A stretch of DNA of 64,000 nt, taken from positions 2,728,001 through 2,792,000 of the forward strand of contig CAVVHH010000002.1 of the NCBI GenBank assembly GCA_963748005.1. Reading direction: 5' to 3'. The first letter of the stretch is position 1; each line of letters opens with the position of its first letter. This document shows positions 44,161 through 51,937 of the stretch, piece by piece. The DNA is from CAILZL01 sp963748005 (GTDB lineage Bacteria; Pseudomonadota; Gammaproteobacteria; Steroidobacterales; Steroidobacteraceae). A program made the translations under genes and the position numbers. The notes beneath the pieces were generated by a model. It was not told where the DNA came from. It ran no database searches and worked only from the letters and a program-made list of their open reading frames with translations.

Positions 44161-44745
44161 ATGAATCTGCCCGTCACTTATAGCATTGATACCGCTTCCG
44201 GATTGCTGGCCGGAGCACGTCAGGTTGTCTCGCCGAACTTTGATGAGCGCCCGGACGGAATCTCTCCCGACCTGCTGATTGTGCATGGCATCAGCCTGCC
44301 GCCCGGCGAGTATGGTGGGACGTGGATCGATCAACTGTTTACCAACACACTGTCCTGGGATGCGCATCCCTACTTCAAGCAGATTGAAGGCATAACGGTG
44401 TCCTCGCATTTGCTGATCCGTCGCGATGGCGAGGTGGTGCAATACGTACCGTTTAACCAACGCGCCTGGCATGCCGGTGCATCGAATTACTGCGGGCGCG
44501 AACGCTGCAACGACTTTTCCATTGGCATCGAGCTGGAAGGCAGCGACGATGCGGCTTACGAGGCTGAACAATATCGTGAGCTGGCGAAAGTGCTCCTGAC
44601 GCTCTGTTCAGCCTATCCCTCGTTGTCGCTTGAGCGCCTGGTCGGTCACAGCGATGTCGCACCGGGGCGCAAGACCGATCCCGGTGACAGTTTCGACTGG
44701 CCACGGCTGCGGGCGATGTTGCGTGCGTGGCAACAAGCAACATGA
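44161..44745 (+). CDS. ampD: 1,6-anhydro-N-acetylmuramyl-L-alanine amidase
   Basis: The 194-residue cytoplasmic zinc amidase cleaves the peptide from anhydromuropeptides during cell-wall recycling and so limits AmpR/AmpC induction. Zinc ligands are His42 (LLIVHGISLP), His163 (LVGHSDVAPGRK) and Asp173 (KTDPGDSFDW). YVPFNQRAWHAGASNY and GIELEG are also typical. The ATG at 44161 gives the family length; the open frame extends far upstream without similarity. Its stop overlaps the start of the next gene. Confidence 0.93.
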   Translation: MNLPVTYSIDTASGLLAGARQVVSPNFDERPDGISPDLLIVHGISLPPGEYGGTWIDQLFTNTLSWDAHPYFKQIEGITVSSHLLIRRDGEVVQYVPFNQRAWHAGASNYCGRERCNDFSIGIELEGSDDAAYEAEQYRELAKVLLTLCSAYPSLSLERLVGHSDVAPGRKTDPGDSFDWPRLRAMLRAWQQAT

Positions 44746-45677
44746 TGCGTGCGGGCTGGTTGCTGGGGTGTTTGTTGTTGCTGGGATGCGGGGAGAAGAA
44801 CGCCCTCACCCCGGCCCTCTCCCTCCAGGGAGAGGGAGGCAAAGCGCAGCAGGCTGATACGAATACGGATCTATCTTCTCGTTCCCCTCTCCCTGAGGAA
44901 GAGGGCAGGGTGAGGGTGCTTCCTGCTCAGCGTATCGTCTCTCTCACTCCCGGCCTTACCGAACTCATGTATGCCGTTGGCGCCGGGCAATCATTGCTGG
45001 CGACAGTGGAATACGCGGACTACCCTGAAGCAGCCAGACAGATTCCACGCATTGGCGATGCGTTCCGCGTCGATATGGAGAAGCTGCTGGCGCTGAAGCC
45101 TGATCTGGTGCTGGCATGGACTTCGGGCACACCCGTCACGACGGTGGAACAGATCAGGTCGCTGGGACTGCGCGTCGAGAGCATTGAGGTGCAGCACCTG
45201 AGCGAAGTGGGCGCGGCGCTGGTTCGCATTGGCGAATTGACCGGTCGTCAAGTTCAGGCGCAACAGGCGGCAGATAACTTTTCGCAGGGTGTGCAGGTAC
45301 TACGCACGCAATATGCGCAGCGGCCGACGCTGCGCGTGTTCGTTGAGGTAAACCGTCAGCCGCTGTACACGGTGAATGGCCGGCATGTCATCAGCGAAAT
45401 GCTTGGTCTGTGTGGCGGGCAGAATGTATTTGCCGATCTGAGTCAGCTGGCGCCGGTGGTGGGCGTAGAGGCGGTGCTTGCGGCCAATCCCGACGTGATT
45501 CTGTCCACCGACGGTAGTCCGCAACAGGTGCAGGAAGACTGGCGTGCGTGGCCGCAGGTGAGGGCCGTCAAGCAAAATCACATCTATGTGGTATCGCCCG
45601 ACACTACGACGCGCGCTACGCCGCGTTTGTTGCAGGGCGCGCAGGCAGTGTGTGATGCCCTGGAGCAGGCGCGCTGA
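44742..45677 (+). CDS. BtuF-like cobalamin/heme-type ABC substrate-binding lipoprotein
   Basis: This periplasmic-binding-protein-type lipoprotein of about 311 residues has a lipobox LLLLGC at residues 13-18. The domain starts RIVSLTPGLTELMYAVGAG and includes EYADYPEAARQIPRIGDAF and NPDVILSTDG, close to BtuF/HutB families. Residues 21-59 are encoded by a dispersed repeat (44803-44917) inserted in frame between the lipid anchor and the domain. No permease or ATPase is adjacent. Cobalamin is the likelier ligand given the btuB operon 4 kb away. The start overlaps ampD by ATGA. Confidence 0.8.
   Translation: MMRAGWLLGCLLLLGCGEKNALTPALSLQGEGGKAQQADTNTDLSSRSPLPEEEGRVRVLPAQRIVSLTPGLTELMYAVGAGQSLLATVEYADYPEAARQIPRIGDAFRVDMEKLLALKPDLVLAWTSGTPVTTVEQIRSLGLRVESIEVQHLSEVGAALVRIGELTGRQVQAQQAADNFSQGVQVLRTQYAQRPTLRVFVEVNRQPLYTVNGRHVISEMLGLCGGQNVFADLSQLAPVVGVEAVLAANPDVILSTDGSPQQVQEDWRAWPQVRAVKQNHIYVVSPDTTTRATPRLLQGAQAVCDALEQAR
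44803..44917. repeat. CCCTCACCCC-type inverted repeat inside a coding sequence
   Basis: CCCTCACCCCGGCCCTCTCC (44803-44822) with its own small hairpin is mirrored by a copy ending GGCAGGGTGAGGG (to 44917). The same family occurs at 48567-48610 and 49849-49941 in intergenic DNA. Here the element keeps the reading frame open and encodes a linker (ALTPALSLQGEGG ... SPLPEEEGRVRV) after the lipobox cysteine. Confidence 0.8.
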
Positions 45678-45716
45678 AACAGTTCACGGCTATAATCGTC
45701 CCTTTCTGATTTTCAC

Positions 45717-45774
45717 GCTTTGACTCCGCTCAGCGACCGGAATGGTGAGTCCGGTCGCTGAGCGGAGTCGAAGC
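45717..45774. repeat. Perfect inverted repeat, GACTCCGCTCAGCGACCGG
   Basis: The 19-bp arms at 45722-45740 and 45751-45769 are perfectly complementary around a 10-base spacer. Pairing extends outward to 45717 and 45774 with one mismatch. There is no T-run on either side. It sits between the BtuF-like and AIM24 genes and looks like a dispersed intergenic palindrome that may also shape transcript ends. Confidence 0.75.
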
Positions 45775-45815
45775 GTCCTTGTTCAATATCATGCTTTCAA
45801 CCGGAGCAAACGATC

Positions 45816-46619
45816 ATGGCGATGGATGTCATCGACTACGAAATTTTTGGTGACGATATTCAATATGTCGAGGTGGAACTCGATCCCGGCGAAGCCGCGA
45901 TCGGTGAAGCCGGCGCCATGATGATGATGCAGGACGGCATCGAGATGGACACCATCTTCGGCGACGGCTCCAGCCAGTCTCAGCAAAGCGGCCTGCTCGG
46001 CAAACTGATGGGGGCGGGCAAGCGTCTGCTGACCGGCGAATCGCTGTTCACCACCATCTTCCACAACGAAGCCAATGGCAAACGCCGGGTGGCATTCTCT
46101 GCACCCTATCCCGGTCACATCGTGCCCATCAAGCTCAGCGATATCGGCGGCACATTGATCTGCCAGAAAGACAGTTTCCTGTGTGCGGCGCGTGGCGTGT
46201 CGCTGGGCATTGCCTTCAACCAGAAACTGGGTGCCGGCCTGTTTGGCGGCGAAGGCTTCATCATGCAGAAGCTGGAAGGCGAGGGCATGGCGTTCGTGCA
46301 CGCCGGCGGCACGCTGGCAGTGCGCGATCTCAAGCCCGGCGAAACCCTGCGTATCGATACCGGTTGCGTGGTGGGCTTCCAGCCCAGCGTCGATTTCGAT
46401 ATTCAATACGTCGGCAAACTGAAGAGCGCATTGTTCAGTGGCGAAGGCATGTTCTTCGCCACTCTGCGTGGTCCGGGCCGCGTCTGGGTGCAGTCATTGC
46501 CGCTATCGCGTCTGGCCAATCGCATCGTCAGGTCCGCACCGGCTGCGGGTGGCCGCTCGGTGGGCGAAGGTTCCTTGCTCGGTGGATTGGGTGGCTTGCT
46601 GGATGGCGATAACAGTTGA
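45816..46619 (+). CDS. AIM24/TIGR00266 family protein
   Basis: The 267-residue soluble protein matches the TIGR00266/AIM24 family over its length. Features are YEIFGDDIQYVEVELDPGEA, the EAGAMMMMQDGI segment, GESLFTTIFHNE, GQKDSFLCAARGV-like strands, and MFFATLRGPGRVWVQSLP, with a Gly-rich tail. The family forms a beta-barrel-like trimer. The biochemical role in bacteria is unknown. It appears monocistronic, flanked by palindromic repeats on both sides. Confidence 0.88.
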   Translation: MAMDVIDYEIFGDDIQYVEVELDPGEAAIGEAGAMMMMQDGIEMDTIFGDGSSQSQQSGLLGKLMGAGKRLLTGESLFTTIFHNEANGKRRVAFSAPYPGHIVPIKLSDIGGTLICQKDSFLCAARGVSLGIAFNQKLGAGLFGGEGFIMQKLEGEGMAFVHAGGTLAVRDLKPGETLRIDTGCVVGFQPSVDFDIQYVGKLKSALFSGEGMFFATLRGPGRVWVQSLPLSRLANRIVRSAPAAGGRSVGEGSLLGGLGGLLDGDNS

Positions 46620-46628
46620 TGCGTTTGC

Positions 46629-46707
46629 GTAGGGGCGGTTCGTGAACCGCCCTCTGTTTTCCTGTTCACATTGACTTGGGAAGGACGGCTCACGAGCCGC
46701 CCCTACA
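46629..46707. repeat. Inverted repeat of the GTAGGGGCGG family with terminator-like hairpin
   Basis: GTAGGGGCGGTTCGTGA on the left matches the complement of the right end (CACGAGCCGCCCCTAC) with one mismatch over 17 bp. The left half also forms its own hairpin (GGGCGGTTC / GAACCGCCC, 46633-46652) followed by TCTGTTTT. It could therefore terminate the AIM24 transcript. Relatives are at 16754 and 55166. Confidence 0.75.
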
Positions 46708-46726
46708 ATGTGATGTTCTGGTGAGT

Positions 46727-47815
46727 ATGAATAACGCCATCAAAGCCCTGATCTTCGGTCGCGATCTGTCCCCATCCGGCGTATGGGGAACACTTACGGT
46801 GCGCATCACTGGCGTTGAAATCAGCGTAGGTGAACAAACCCAGCGTGCCACACTCAATCAACTGCAACTGCGTGAAGTAGGCTTCGGCAAACCGGGCATC
46901 GAACTGGCATGGACGCAGGGCAGCGATGTATGGGCAGCGCATGTGCTTGATCCCGCGGCTGCAGCGCAATTACTGGCCTTGCCGTACATTGCCAGCCTGC
47001 CGCAGGTGCAGGCGCTGAAAGCAAAGCAACGCAAGGGTAGCGCAGGTCGTGCAGTGGGCTGGTCGATGCTGGGTCTGTTTGTATTGTTTCCGCTGTTGCT
47101 ATTGGCGCTGTTCCTTACTCAGGTCGAGCGCATTGCCGGCTGGGTGGCGGACCAGATTCCCATTGAAGAAGAAACCAGACTCGGTCGTTCGTCATTCGAG
47201 AGCATGAAAGGCGGGTTCAAGCTGCAAGACTCCGGCGCGGCCTTCGATGCCGTGCAAAGCATCGGCAGGCGACTCACGCAAGGCTCGAAATACACCTATG
47301 AATTTCACGTAGTGCATGACGACACGCTGAATGCCTTTGCCATGCCCGGCGGTATCGTCGTCGTCAACACCGGGTTGATCAGCGCTACGAAGCGTCCCGA
47401 AGAGCTGGCCGGTGTACTGGCGCATGAAGTGCAACACGTCGAGCAACGCCACAGCCTGGAAGGCATGGTGAAGAATCTCGGTTTGCGTGCCGTGTGGGCG
47501 CTGGTCACCGGCGATCTCGGCGGCACGCTGGCGGGTCAGGCGGCGGTGCAACTGACATCACTCAAGTTCTCGCGCGATGCGGAAACGGAAGCTGATGACA
47601 AAGGCTTCGACGTGCTGGTGGAGCAAGGTATTGATCCTTCCGGCATGCCGGAGTTCTTCAAGACCATGAGCGAGAAAGCTGCCGATGCGCCGGCCGCGTT
47701 TTTATCTACGCATCCGTTGAGTGAGGATCGGCGCGAGGAGTTGGCGAAGCGAGTGGCGGGTTTGCAGAATCAGGAATTCAAGCCGCTTGGGATTGAACCG
47801 TGGCCGCCGGGGTAA
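46727..47815 (+). CDS. Membrane-bound M48 family metalloprotease
   Basis: The 362-residue protein has an N-terminal soluble part of about 100 residues, a transmembrane helix (about 111-132) and a peptidase M48 domain. The zinc motif is HEVQH starting at His233 (GVLAHEVQHVEQRH), and the third ligand is in SRDAETEADDKGFD. The late STHPLSEDRREELAKR is typical of HtpX/BepA-like proteases. It probably acts in envelope quality control. The ATG at 46727 is chosen; the frame opens 17 codons earlier inside a repeat element. Confidence 0.87.
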   Translation: MNNAIKALIFGRDLSPSGVWGTLTVRITGVEISVGEQTQRATLNQLQLREVGFGKPGIELAWTQGSDVWAAHVLDPAAAAQLLALPYIASLPQVQALKAKQRKGSAGRAVGWSMLGLFVLFPLLLLALFLTQVERIAGWVADQIPIEEETRLGRSSFESMKGGFKLQDSGAAFDAVQSIGRRLTQGSKYTYEFHVVHDDTLNAFAMPGGIVVVNTGLISATKRPEELAGVLAHEVQHVEQRHSLEGMVKNLGLRAVWALVTGDLGGTLAGQAAVQLTSLKFSRDAETEADDKGFDVLVEQGIDPSGMPEFFKTMSEKAADAPAAFLSTHPLSEDRREELAKRVAGLQNQEFKPLGIEPWPPG

Positions 47816-47837
47816 CGCTTCGTTCGGTGACCAGTAG

Positions 47838-47866
47838 TTGACGTGCTTATTTGTAGTAGCTACATT
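47838..47866 (+). promoter_or_regulatory. Sigma70-type promoter of brnTA
   Basis: TTGACG (47838-47843) and TACATT (47861-47866) are separated by 17 bases. The small palindrome GTAGTAGCTAC overlaps the spacer and the -10 box and could be the BrnA autoregulation site. The predicted start of transcription falls on or within a base or two of the brnT ATG at 47872, implying a leaderless or nearly leaderless mRNA. Confidence 0.6.
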
Positions 47867-47871
47867 AAATC

Positions 47872-48141
47872 ATGGAAATCGAGTTCGATCCGGCCAAGGA
47901 TATTGCCAATCAGACCAAGCACGGTGTGTCGCTGGGTTTGGCAAGCGAACTGGATTGGCAGGCCGCGTTGGTCTGGGTCGATGATCGTTTTGATTATGGC
48001 GAGATACGCATGATTGCGCTCGCGCCGCATACCGGAGTTGTCTATTGCGCGGCATTTGTTGATCGCGGCGATGTCCGTCGCATCATCAGCCTGCGTCGTG
48101 CCAATCGTCGTGAAGTGAAACGCTATGTCCAGAGTCTCTAA
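47872..48141 (+). CDS. brnT: BrnT family ribonuclease toxin
   Basis: The 89-residue toxin has the BrnT pattern: the FDPAKDIANQTKHGVSLGLA start, the WVDDRFDYGEIRMIALAP middle and the RRIISLRRANRREVKRYVQ C-terminal helix with the conserved basic residues. BrnT is a RelE-fold RNase that blocks translation until bound by BrnA. The gene overlaps brnA by 17 bases, the usual toxin-first order. Confidence 0.93.
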   Translation: MEIEFDPAKDIANQTKHGVSLGLASELDWQAALVWVDDRFDYGEIRMIALAPHTGVVYCAAFVDRGDVRRIISLRRANRREVKRYVQSL

Positions 48142-48424
48142 GCGCATTGCAATAAAAATGCCCTCTCTGAAGGAAGATAGGGCAATTACGGCTGCTGCCA
48201 AGGCCGATCCCGATGCACAACCGCTGACGGAAAAACAGCTCAAGTCCATGGTGCCGCTGCGCTCACTGCGCGGCCGACCGAAATCCGTGAACAAAAAAGT
48301 GCTGGTATCAGTGCGCTACAGCCCGGAAGTGGTGGCTTATTTCAAATCAACCGGCGAAGGCTGGCAGTCCCGGCTGGATGGTGTGCTGCGGCAGTATGTG
48401 GCGCGGCAGATGCGCAGGGCGTGA
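48125..48424 (+). CDS. brnA: BrnA family antitoxin
   Basis: The 99-residue protein has a disordered basic N-terminus and a C-terminal ribbon-helix-helix-like region (KKVLVSVRYSPEVVAYFKST, then GEGWQSRLDGVLRQYVARQ). It binds BrnT and represses the operon by binding the promoter. It lies directly downstream of and overlapping brnT. A repeat-filled gap follows it. Confidence 0.92.
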   Translation: MSRVSKRIAIKMPSLKEDRAITAAAKADPDAQPLTEKQLKSMVPLRSLRGRPKSVNKKVLVSVRYSPEVVAYFKSTGEGWQSRLDGVLRQYVARQMRRA

Positions 48425-48474
48425 GTCGAATCAGGGAATAAATACCTTCGATACGACGGCCCGGTAGTCAGCTC

Positions 48475-48558
48475 GTAGGTTGGGCTGAGTCTGTGAAGCC
48501 CAACATTCAATGCATCCATCGGCAGTGTTGGGCTTCACTTCGCTCAGCACCAACCTAC
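48475..48558. repeat. Inverted repeat of the GTAGGTTGGGCT family
   Basis: GTAGGTTGGGCTGAG with GAAGCCCAACA on the left faces TGTTGGGCTTCA and CTCAGCACCAACCTAC on the right, giving two nested pairings. The element lies between brnA and pduO beside a second repeat of a different family (48567-48610). Its sequence resembles palindromes dispersed in many proteobacterial genomes. Confidence 0.75.
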
Positions 48559-48566
48559 CTTTGGAA

Positions 48567-48610
48567 CCCCTCACCCCAACCCTCTCCCGCAAGTGGAGAG
48601 GGGCGAGGGG
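48567..48610. repeat. CCCTCACCCC-type repeat next to the pduO stop
   Basis: CCCCTCACCCCAACCCTCTC and its mirror GGAGAGGGGCGAGGGG form one hairpin. It ends two bases before the pduO stop codon, so it could act as the end of the minus-strand btuB-btuM-pduO transcript. Confidence 0.7.
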
Positions 48611-48611
48611 A

Positions 48612-49160
48612 CTATCGTTGATGCCGCCACAACACCTCAGTCCCGCCTTCATGCCGCGCCAGAATACGCGCGATCACGAATAACAGATCCGACAGACGAT
48701 TGAGATACATGGTGATCTCGGCGGGGATGGTGTCGCGCTTGGCCAGGGTCCATGCACTGCGTTCTGCACGGCGGGTGATGGTGCGTGCCAGATGACAGTA
48801 GGCGGCAGCAGGACCACCACCGGGCAGGATGAATTCTTTCAGTGGCGGCAGATGGTCATTGAAGCCATCGAGTTGCTGCTCCAGCCAGTCGATGTGTTGT
48901 TGTTCAATGGCGCGATAGCCGGGCATGGCCAGTTCACCGCCGAGATCAAACAACTTGTGTTGCACTTCCACCAGACAGCGACGCACTTCGTCGGGAATGT
49001 CGCGTACGGCCAGCACCATGCCGATGGCGCTGTTGGCTTCGTCGGTGTCACCGAACGCGGCGACGCGCAGGTCGTCCTTGGCTACACGTGAGCCATCACC
49101 GAGGCCGGTGGTACCATCATCGCCGGTGCGTGTGTAGATCTTGCTTAAACGATTGCCCAT
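48612..49160 (-). CDS. ATP:cob(I)alamin adenosyltransferase, PduO type
   Basis: The 182-residue enzyme transfers the adenosyl group of ATP to cob(I)alamin to make coenzyme B12. PduO motifs are TRTGDDGTTGLGDGSRVAKD at residues 10-29, FGDTDEANSAIG, ILPGGGPAAAYCHLART and the RRAERSAW helix, then LNRLSDLLFVIAR. The ATG at 49160 follows GAGG; the open frame extends upstream into the btuM end without meaning. It is the last gene of the riboswitch-controlled cobalamin operon. Confidence 0.95.
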   Translation of the reverse strand: MGNRLSKIYTRTGDDGTTGLGDGSRVAKDDLRVAAFGDTDEANSAIGMVLAVRDIPDEVRRCLVEVQHKLFDLGGELAMPGYRAIEQQHIDWLEQQLDGFNDHLPPLKEFILPGGGPAAAYCHLARTITRRAERSAWTLAKRDTIPAEITMYLNRLSDLLFVIARILARHEGGTEVLWRHQR

Positions 49161-49216
49161 GTGATGCCTCAAAACGTCAACCGCGTCCGCGGAAATGTCT
49201 ACGTGCTGGTCAGTGT

Positions 49217-49807
49217 CTAGCGAATGGAGCGTGGCATTCGCACAGCCGGCAGATGGCGTGCGATATGGTAGATCAGTAAACCTGTGCCCGCATATAAAGC
49301 AGCGGTCTGCAGGTAGTGTGGCCAGTAACGCAGCACGGTTTGCGCATAGGCCAGTGCCGACATTTTTGCGGTGTAACCCGCCAGATAAAAACCCAGATTG
49401 GAGATGATGAAGCAGGTGGTAACGCTCAGCAGCAACGACAACGTCGCATATGGCACCACGGCCTTGCTGTGCAGGTATGGACGCAACTGCCGGCCGGCCC
49501 ACCACAACGACAGATACGCCGGAATCAGGAAGGGATAAGCGGGTGTAAAGCAGTCGGCGCTGACGCCGCCCGCAATGACGAAGTAATCCACCGCCACACA
49601 GCAGAACAGCAGCAACACCGGCCAGTGGCGTTTGAACGTCAATGCACCGGCCAACCAGAACACCGCCCAGCTGGCGTCCGGCAGGCTGATGGACGTGCCG
49701 AAGTGCGAGCGGGTAATGCCGGAGCGCGTGACCGCGAGCAGCAGGAGCAACAGGCAGCCGATGAAGAGATCGGTGCGCGAAGCGATTGTTTCGTTGTGAC
49801 TGGTCAC
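49217..49807 (-). CDS. btuM: BtuM-like solitary cobalamin transporter (ECF S-component type)
   Basis: The 196-residue protein has about six transmembrane helices and no partner ATPase or T-component nearby. Its length, its position between btuB and the adenosyltransferase gene, and a cysteine at residue 86 in a GGVSADCFTPAYPFL loop match BtuM. In BtuM a cysteine at a very similar position binds the cobalt of cobalamin and aids decyanation. It would carry B12 across the inner membrane without BtuCD. The assignment rests on context and this motif; another vitamin S-component is the alternative. Confidence 0.75.
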   Translation of the reverse strand: MTSHNETIASRTDLFIGCLLLLLLAVTRSGITRSHFGTSISLPDASWAVFWLAGALTFKRHWPVLLLFCCVAVDYFVIAGGVSADCFTPAYPFLIPAYLSLWWAGRQLRPYLHSKAVVPYATLSLLLSVTTCFIISNLGFYLAGYTAKMSALAYAQTVLRYWPHYLQTAALYAGTGLLIYHIARHLPAVRMPRSIR

Positions 49808-49848
49808 GTGATGCTCCAGAAGTCAGTAAAGGTCATTCAATGTCTGCA

Positions 49849-49941
49849 CCCTCTCCCTGTGGGGGAGGGCTGGGGTGAGGGAGTCAACAAACTGAAGCAC
49901 CCTCACCCGGACTTCGTCCGACCTCTACCTCGGGGAGAGGT
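49849..49941. repeat. CCCTCACCCC-type double hairpin between btuB and btuM
   Basis: CCCTCTCCCTGTGGGGGAGG followed by GCTGGGGTGAGGG, and the mirror CCCTCACCC ... CTCGGGGAGAGG, make two linked hairpins. It occupies most of the 141-bp gap between the btuB stop and the btuM start and could stabilise or attenuate the operon mRNA. Confidence 0.72.
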
Positions 49942-49948
49942 AAGAAAA

Positions 49949-51790
49949 CTACTTGCTGCCCGGCTGGTAACGCAGCGTCACAGTGATGGTGCGCCCGGCC
50001 TGGTTGTAATAGCGAACTGTTTCGTAGTCCTCATCAAAGATGTTGGCGAGCTTCATCTCCAGGGCGAATGACTTGCCCAGCGCGAAATCGGCAGCCAGGT
50101 CAACAGTGGTATAAGCCGGCATGCTTAAGGTGTTGGCCAGGTTGTCATAGCGCTGGCCGACGGTATTGATGTACGTGGCAATCTGCGCCGCACCCAAGTC
50201 ATAGCTCAGATCGAAGCGAGCGGAATTGCGCGCACGACGCGCCAGTACGTGATCGTAGTTGCTGCCGGGTTCGCGGCTGCGCGGATCCTGCCAAGTGTAG
50301 TTCAGTCCCGCGCGCAACTTGTGCCACGTGCCGTTCAGCATCAGCTCAACGCCCTGCAGCAGCGCCTTGCTGATGTTGTCCGGCAGGAAAGCGTTGTTGT
50401 ATGCAATCAGGTCTTCGGCTTCGGTTGAATATGCCTGCACTGACCAGTCCAGCCATTGTTTCCTGCCCGATGCACCCAGCTCATAACTCTGCGAACGTTC
50501 AGGCTTCAGATTCGGATTGCCGTAGCCATAGGGGTAGTACAGATCATTGAAGGTGGGCGCATGAAACGCCTCGCCCCAGCCGGCGTTGATGGCCAGCGTC
50601 TCGCCAAGCACCGCCCACTTCCAGCCGAGGTTGCCGGTGTCGTGTGTGCCGAACTGTTCGTTGTCGTCGCGACGCACGGAAGCGCTCAATTCATGCGCGC
50701 CCAGTGTGCCGAGGTACTGCGCATACAGGCCTTTGTTGTCACGCTCGGTGACGATAAATGCGGTGTCGCTGTCGACGCTGTCGTTCAGATAGTCTGCGCC
50801 GAAACTGAGTTGCTGTTTGCCGATCTGCCAGTCCGCCTGCAGCCCGGCATTCTGTTTCTCGGTGTTGAAGCGCGAACTATAGACGCTGTTTTTGTAGCCT
50901 TCTGATTTGTCCTGGGTGATGCCGCCAGTCAAGGTCAGCTTCAGGGCATCGCTGGCGTTGATGCGCAGTTTTAGGTTGGGCGTGCTGTTGCGAAAATGCG
51001 TTTCGTTCTGAAAGCTGCCGTCGTACTCGGTCAAACCCTGTGCGTACAGCGTACGCAGCTCCAGATCGGCAAACTTGCCGAGCGCATAGCCCAGCTGGGC
51101 GCTCACCGAACTGTTGCGATAACCATCGTTGTCAGGCTCGACGGTAAAGCAGCCTTGGCTGTATGACCCGACGCAGGAATCGAAACCTTCGGTCTGCAGG
51201 TAGTTGCCATTCACGCTGAAACGCAGCGCATCGCCTTGCATGCCGAAGCCTGCGCTGTAGTTCTGTGTGCCATAGGTGCCCGCGCTGACACTGCCATTGA
51301 AGCCATCATGCTTGCGGGTGAAGATCTGGATCACGCCGCCCATGGCGTCCGAGCCATACAGGCTGGAGCGGGGACCGCGCACAATCTCGATGCGTTCGAT
51401 CTGGTCTACCGGAATGAATTCGATGGCGGTGATGCCTGCAGTGGCGGAGCCCAGTCGTACCCCATCCACCAGAATCAGCGACTGCGACGAGTTCGCGCCG
51501 CGCAGGTACAGTGAGCTGATCTTGCCGGCGCCGCCGCTGTTGGCGATATCAATGCCCAGTTCGCCGCGCAGCAGGTCCTGTAGCGAATCAACCTGACGCG
51601 CCTCGATCTGTTCGCGGGTGATGACGGTGACCGAGCCGATGACTTGACTGATGGGCTGTGCAACACGCGTCGATGTAACGACCACATCTTCCAGCGCATC
51701 ATTGGCCGCCCATGCCGAGGTAGTGGCAGGCAGGGTGACAACAGACAATGCGGCCGCTGCCGCAGAAAAACGCAACACGAAAAATGACAT
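49949..51790 (-). CDS. btuB: TonB-dependent vitamin B12 receptor BtuB
   Basis: The 613-residue outer-membrane receptor has a signal peptide ending SAWA, a TonB box (LEDVVVTSTRV), a plug (SLYLRGANSSQSLILVDGVR, VDQIERIEIVRGPRSSLYGS) and a barrel ending VTLRYQPGSK. Length equals E. coli BtuB, and the riboswitch upstream confirms cobalamin as ligand. The start at 51790 is preceded by GGGGAG ten bases away. The open frame continues into the riboswitch but that part is not protein. btuM and pduO follow. Confidence 0.95.
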   Translation of the reverse strand: MSFFVLRFSAAAAALSVVTLPATTSAWAANDALEDVVVTSTRVAQPISQVIGSVTVITREQIEARQVDSLQDLLRGELGIDIANSGGAGKISSLYLRGANSSQSLILVDGVRLGSATAGITAIEFIPVDQIERIEIVRGPRSSLYGSDAMGGVIQIFTRKHDGFNGSVSAGTYGTQNYSAGFGMQGDALRFSVNGNYLQTEGFDSCVGSYSQGCFTVEPDNDGYRNSSVSAQLGYALGKFADLELRTLYAQGLTEYDGSFQNETHFRNSTPNLKLRINASDALKLTLTGGITQDKSEGYKNSVYSSRFNTEKQNAGLQADWQIGKQQLSFGADYLNDSVDSDTAFIVTERDNKGLYAQYLGTLGAHELSASVRRDDNEQFGTHDTGNLGWKWAVLGETLAINAGWGEAFHAPTFNDLYYPYGYGNPNLKPERSQSYELGASGRKQWLDWSVQAYSTEAEDLIAYNNAFLPDNISKALLQGVELMLNGTWHKLRAGLNYTWQDPRSREPGSNYDHVLARRARNSARFDLSYDLGAAQIATYINTVGQRYDNLANTLSMPAYTTVDLAADFALGKSFALEMKLANIFDEDYETVRYYNQAGRTITVTLRYQPGSK

Positions 51791-51937
51791 GAAACAAACA
51801 CTCCCCACGCTCGCCCGCATGGATGGGATGGATGAAAATCGCAGGGGAGTTGAGCGGAGTGATCTCGCAGCTGGTGGGAGATCGCACAGCTCATCGCCCG
51901 CCGCGATGCCGAGTGAATGCTGAGGGCCAGCATTCGG

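Noticed and set aside
44803..49941. Repeated hairpin sequences considered as a CRISPR array
   Set aside because: Copies are few, palindromic, kilobases apart and of varied length, with no regular spacers and no cas genes.
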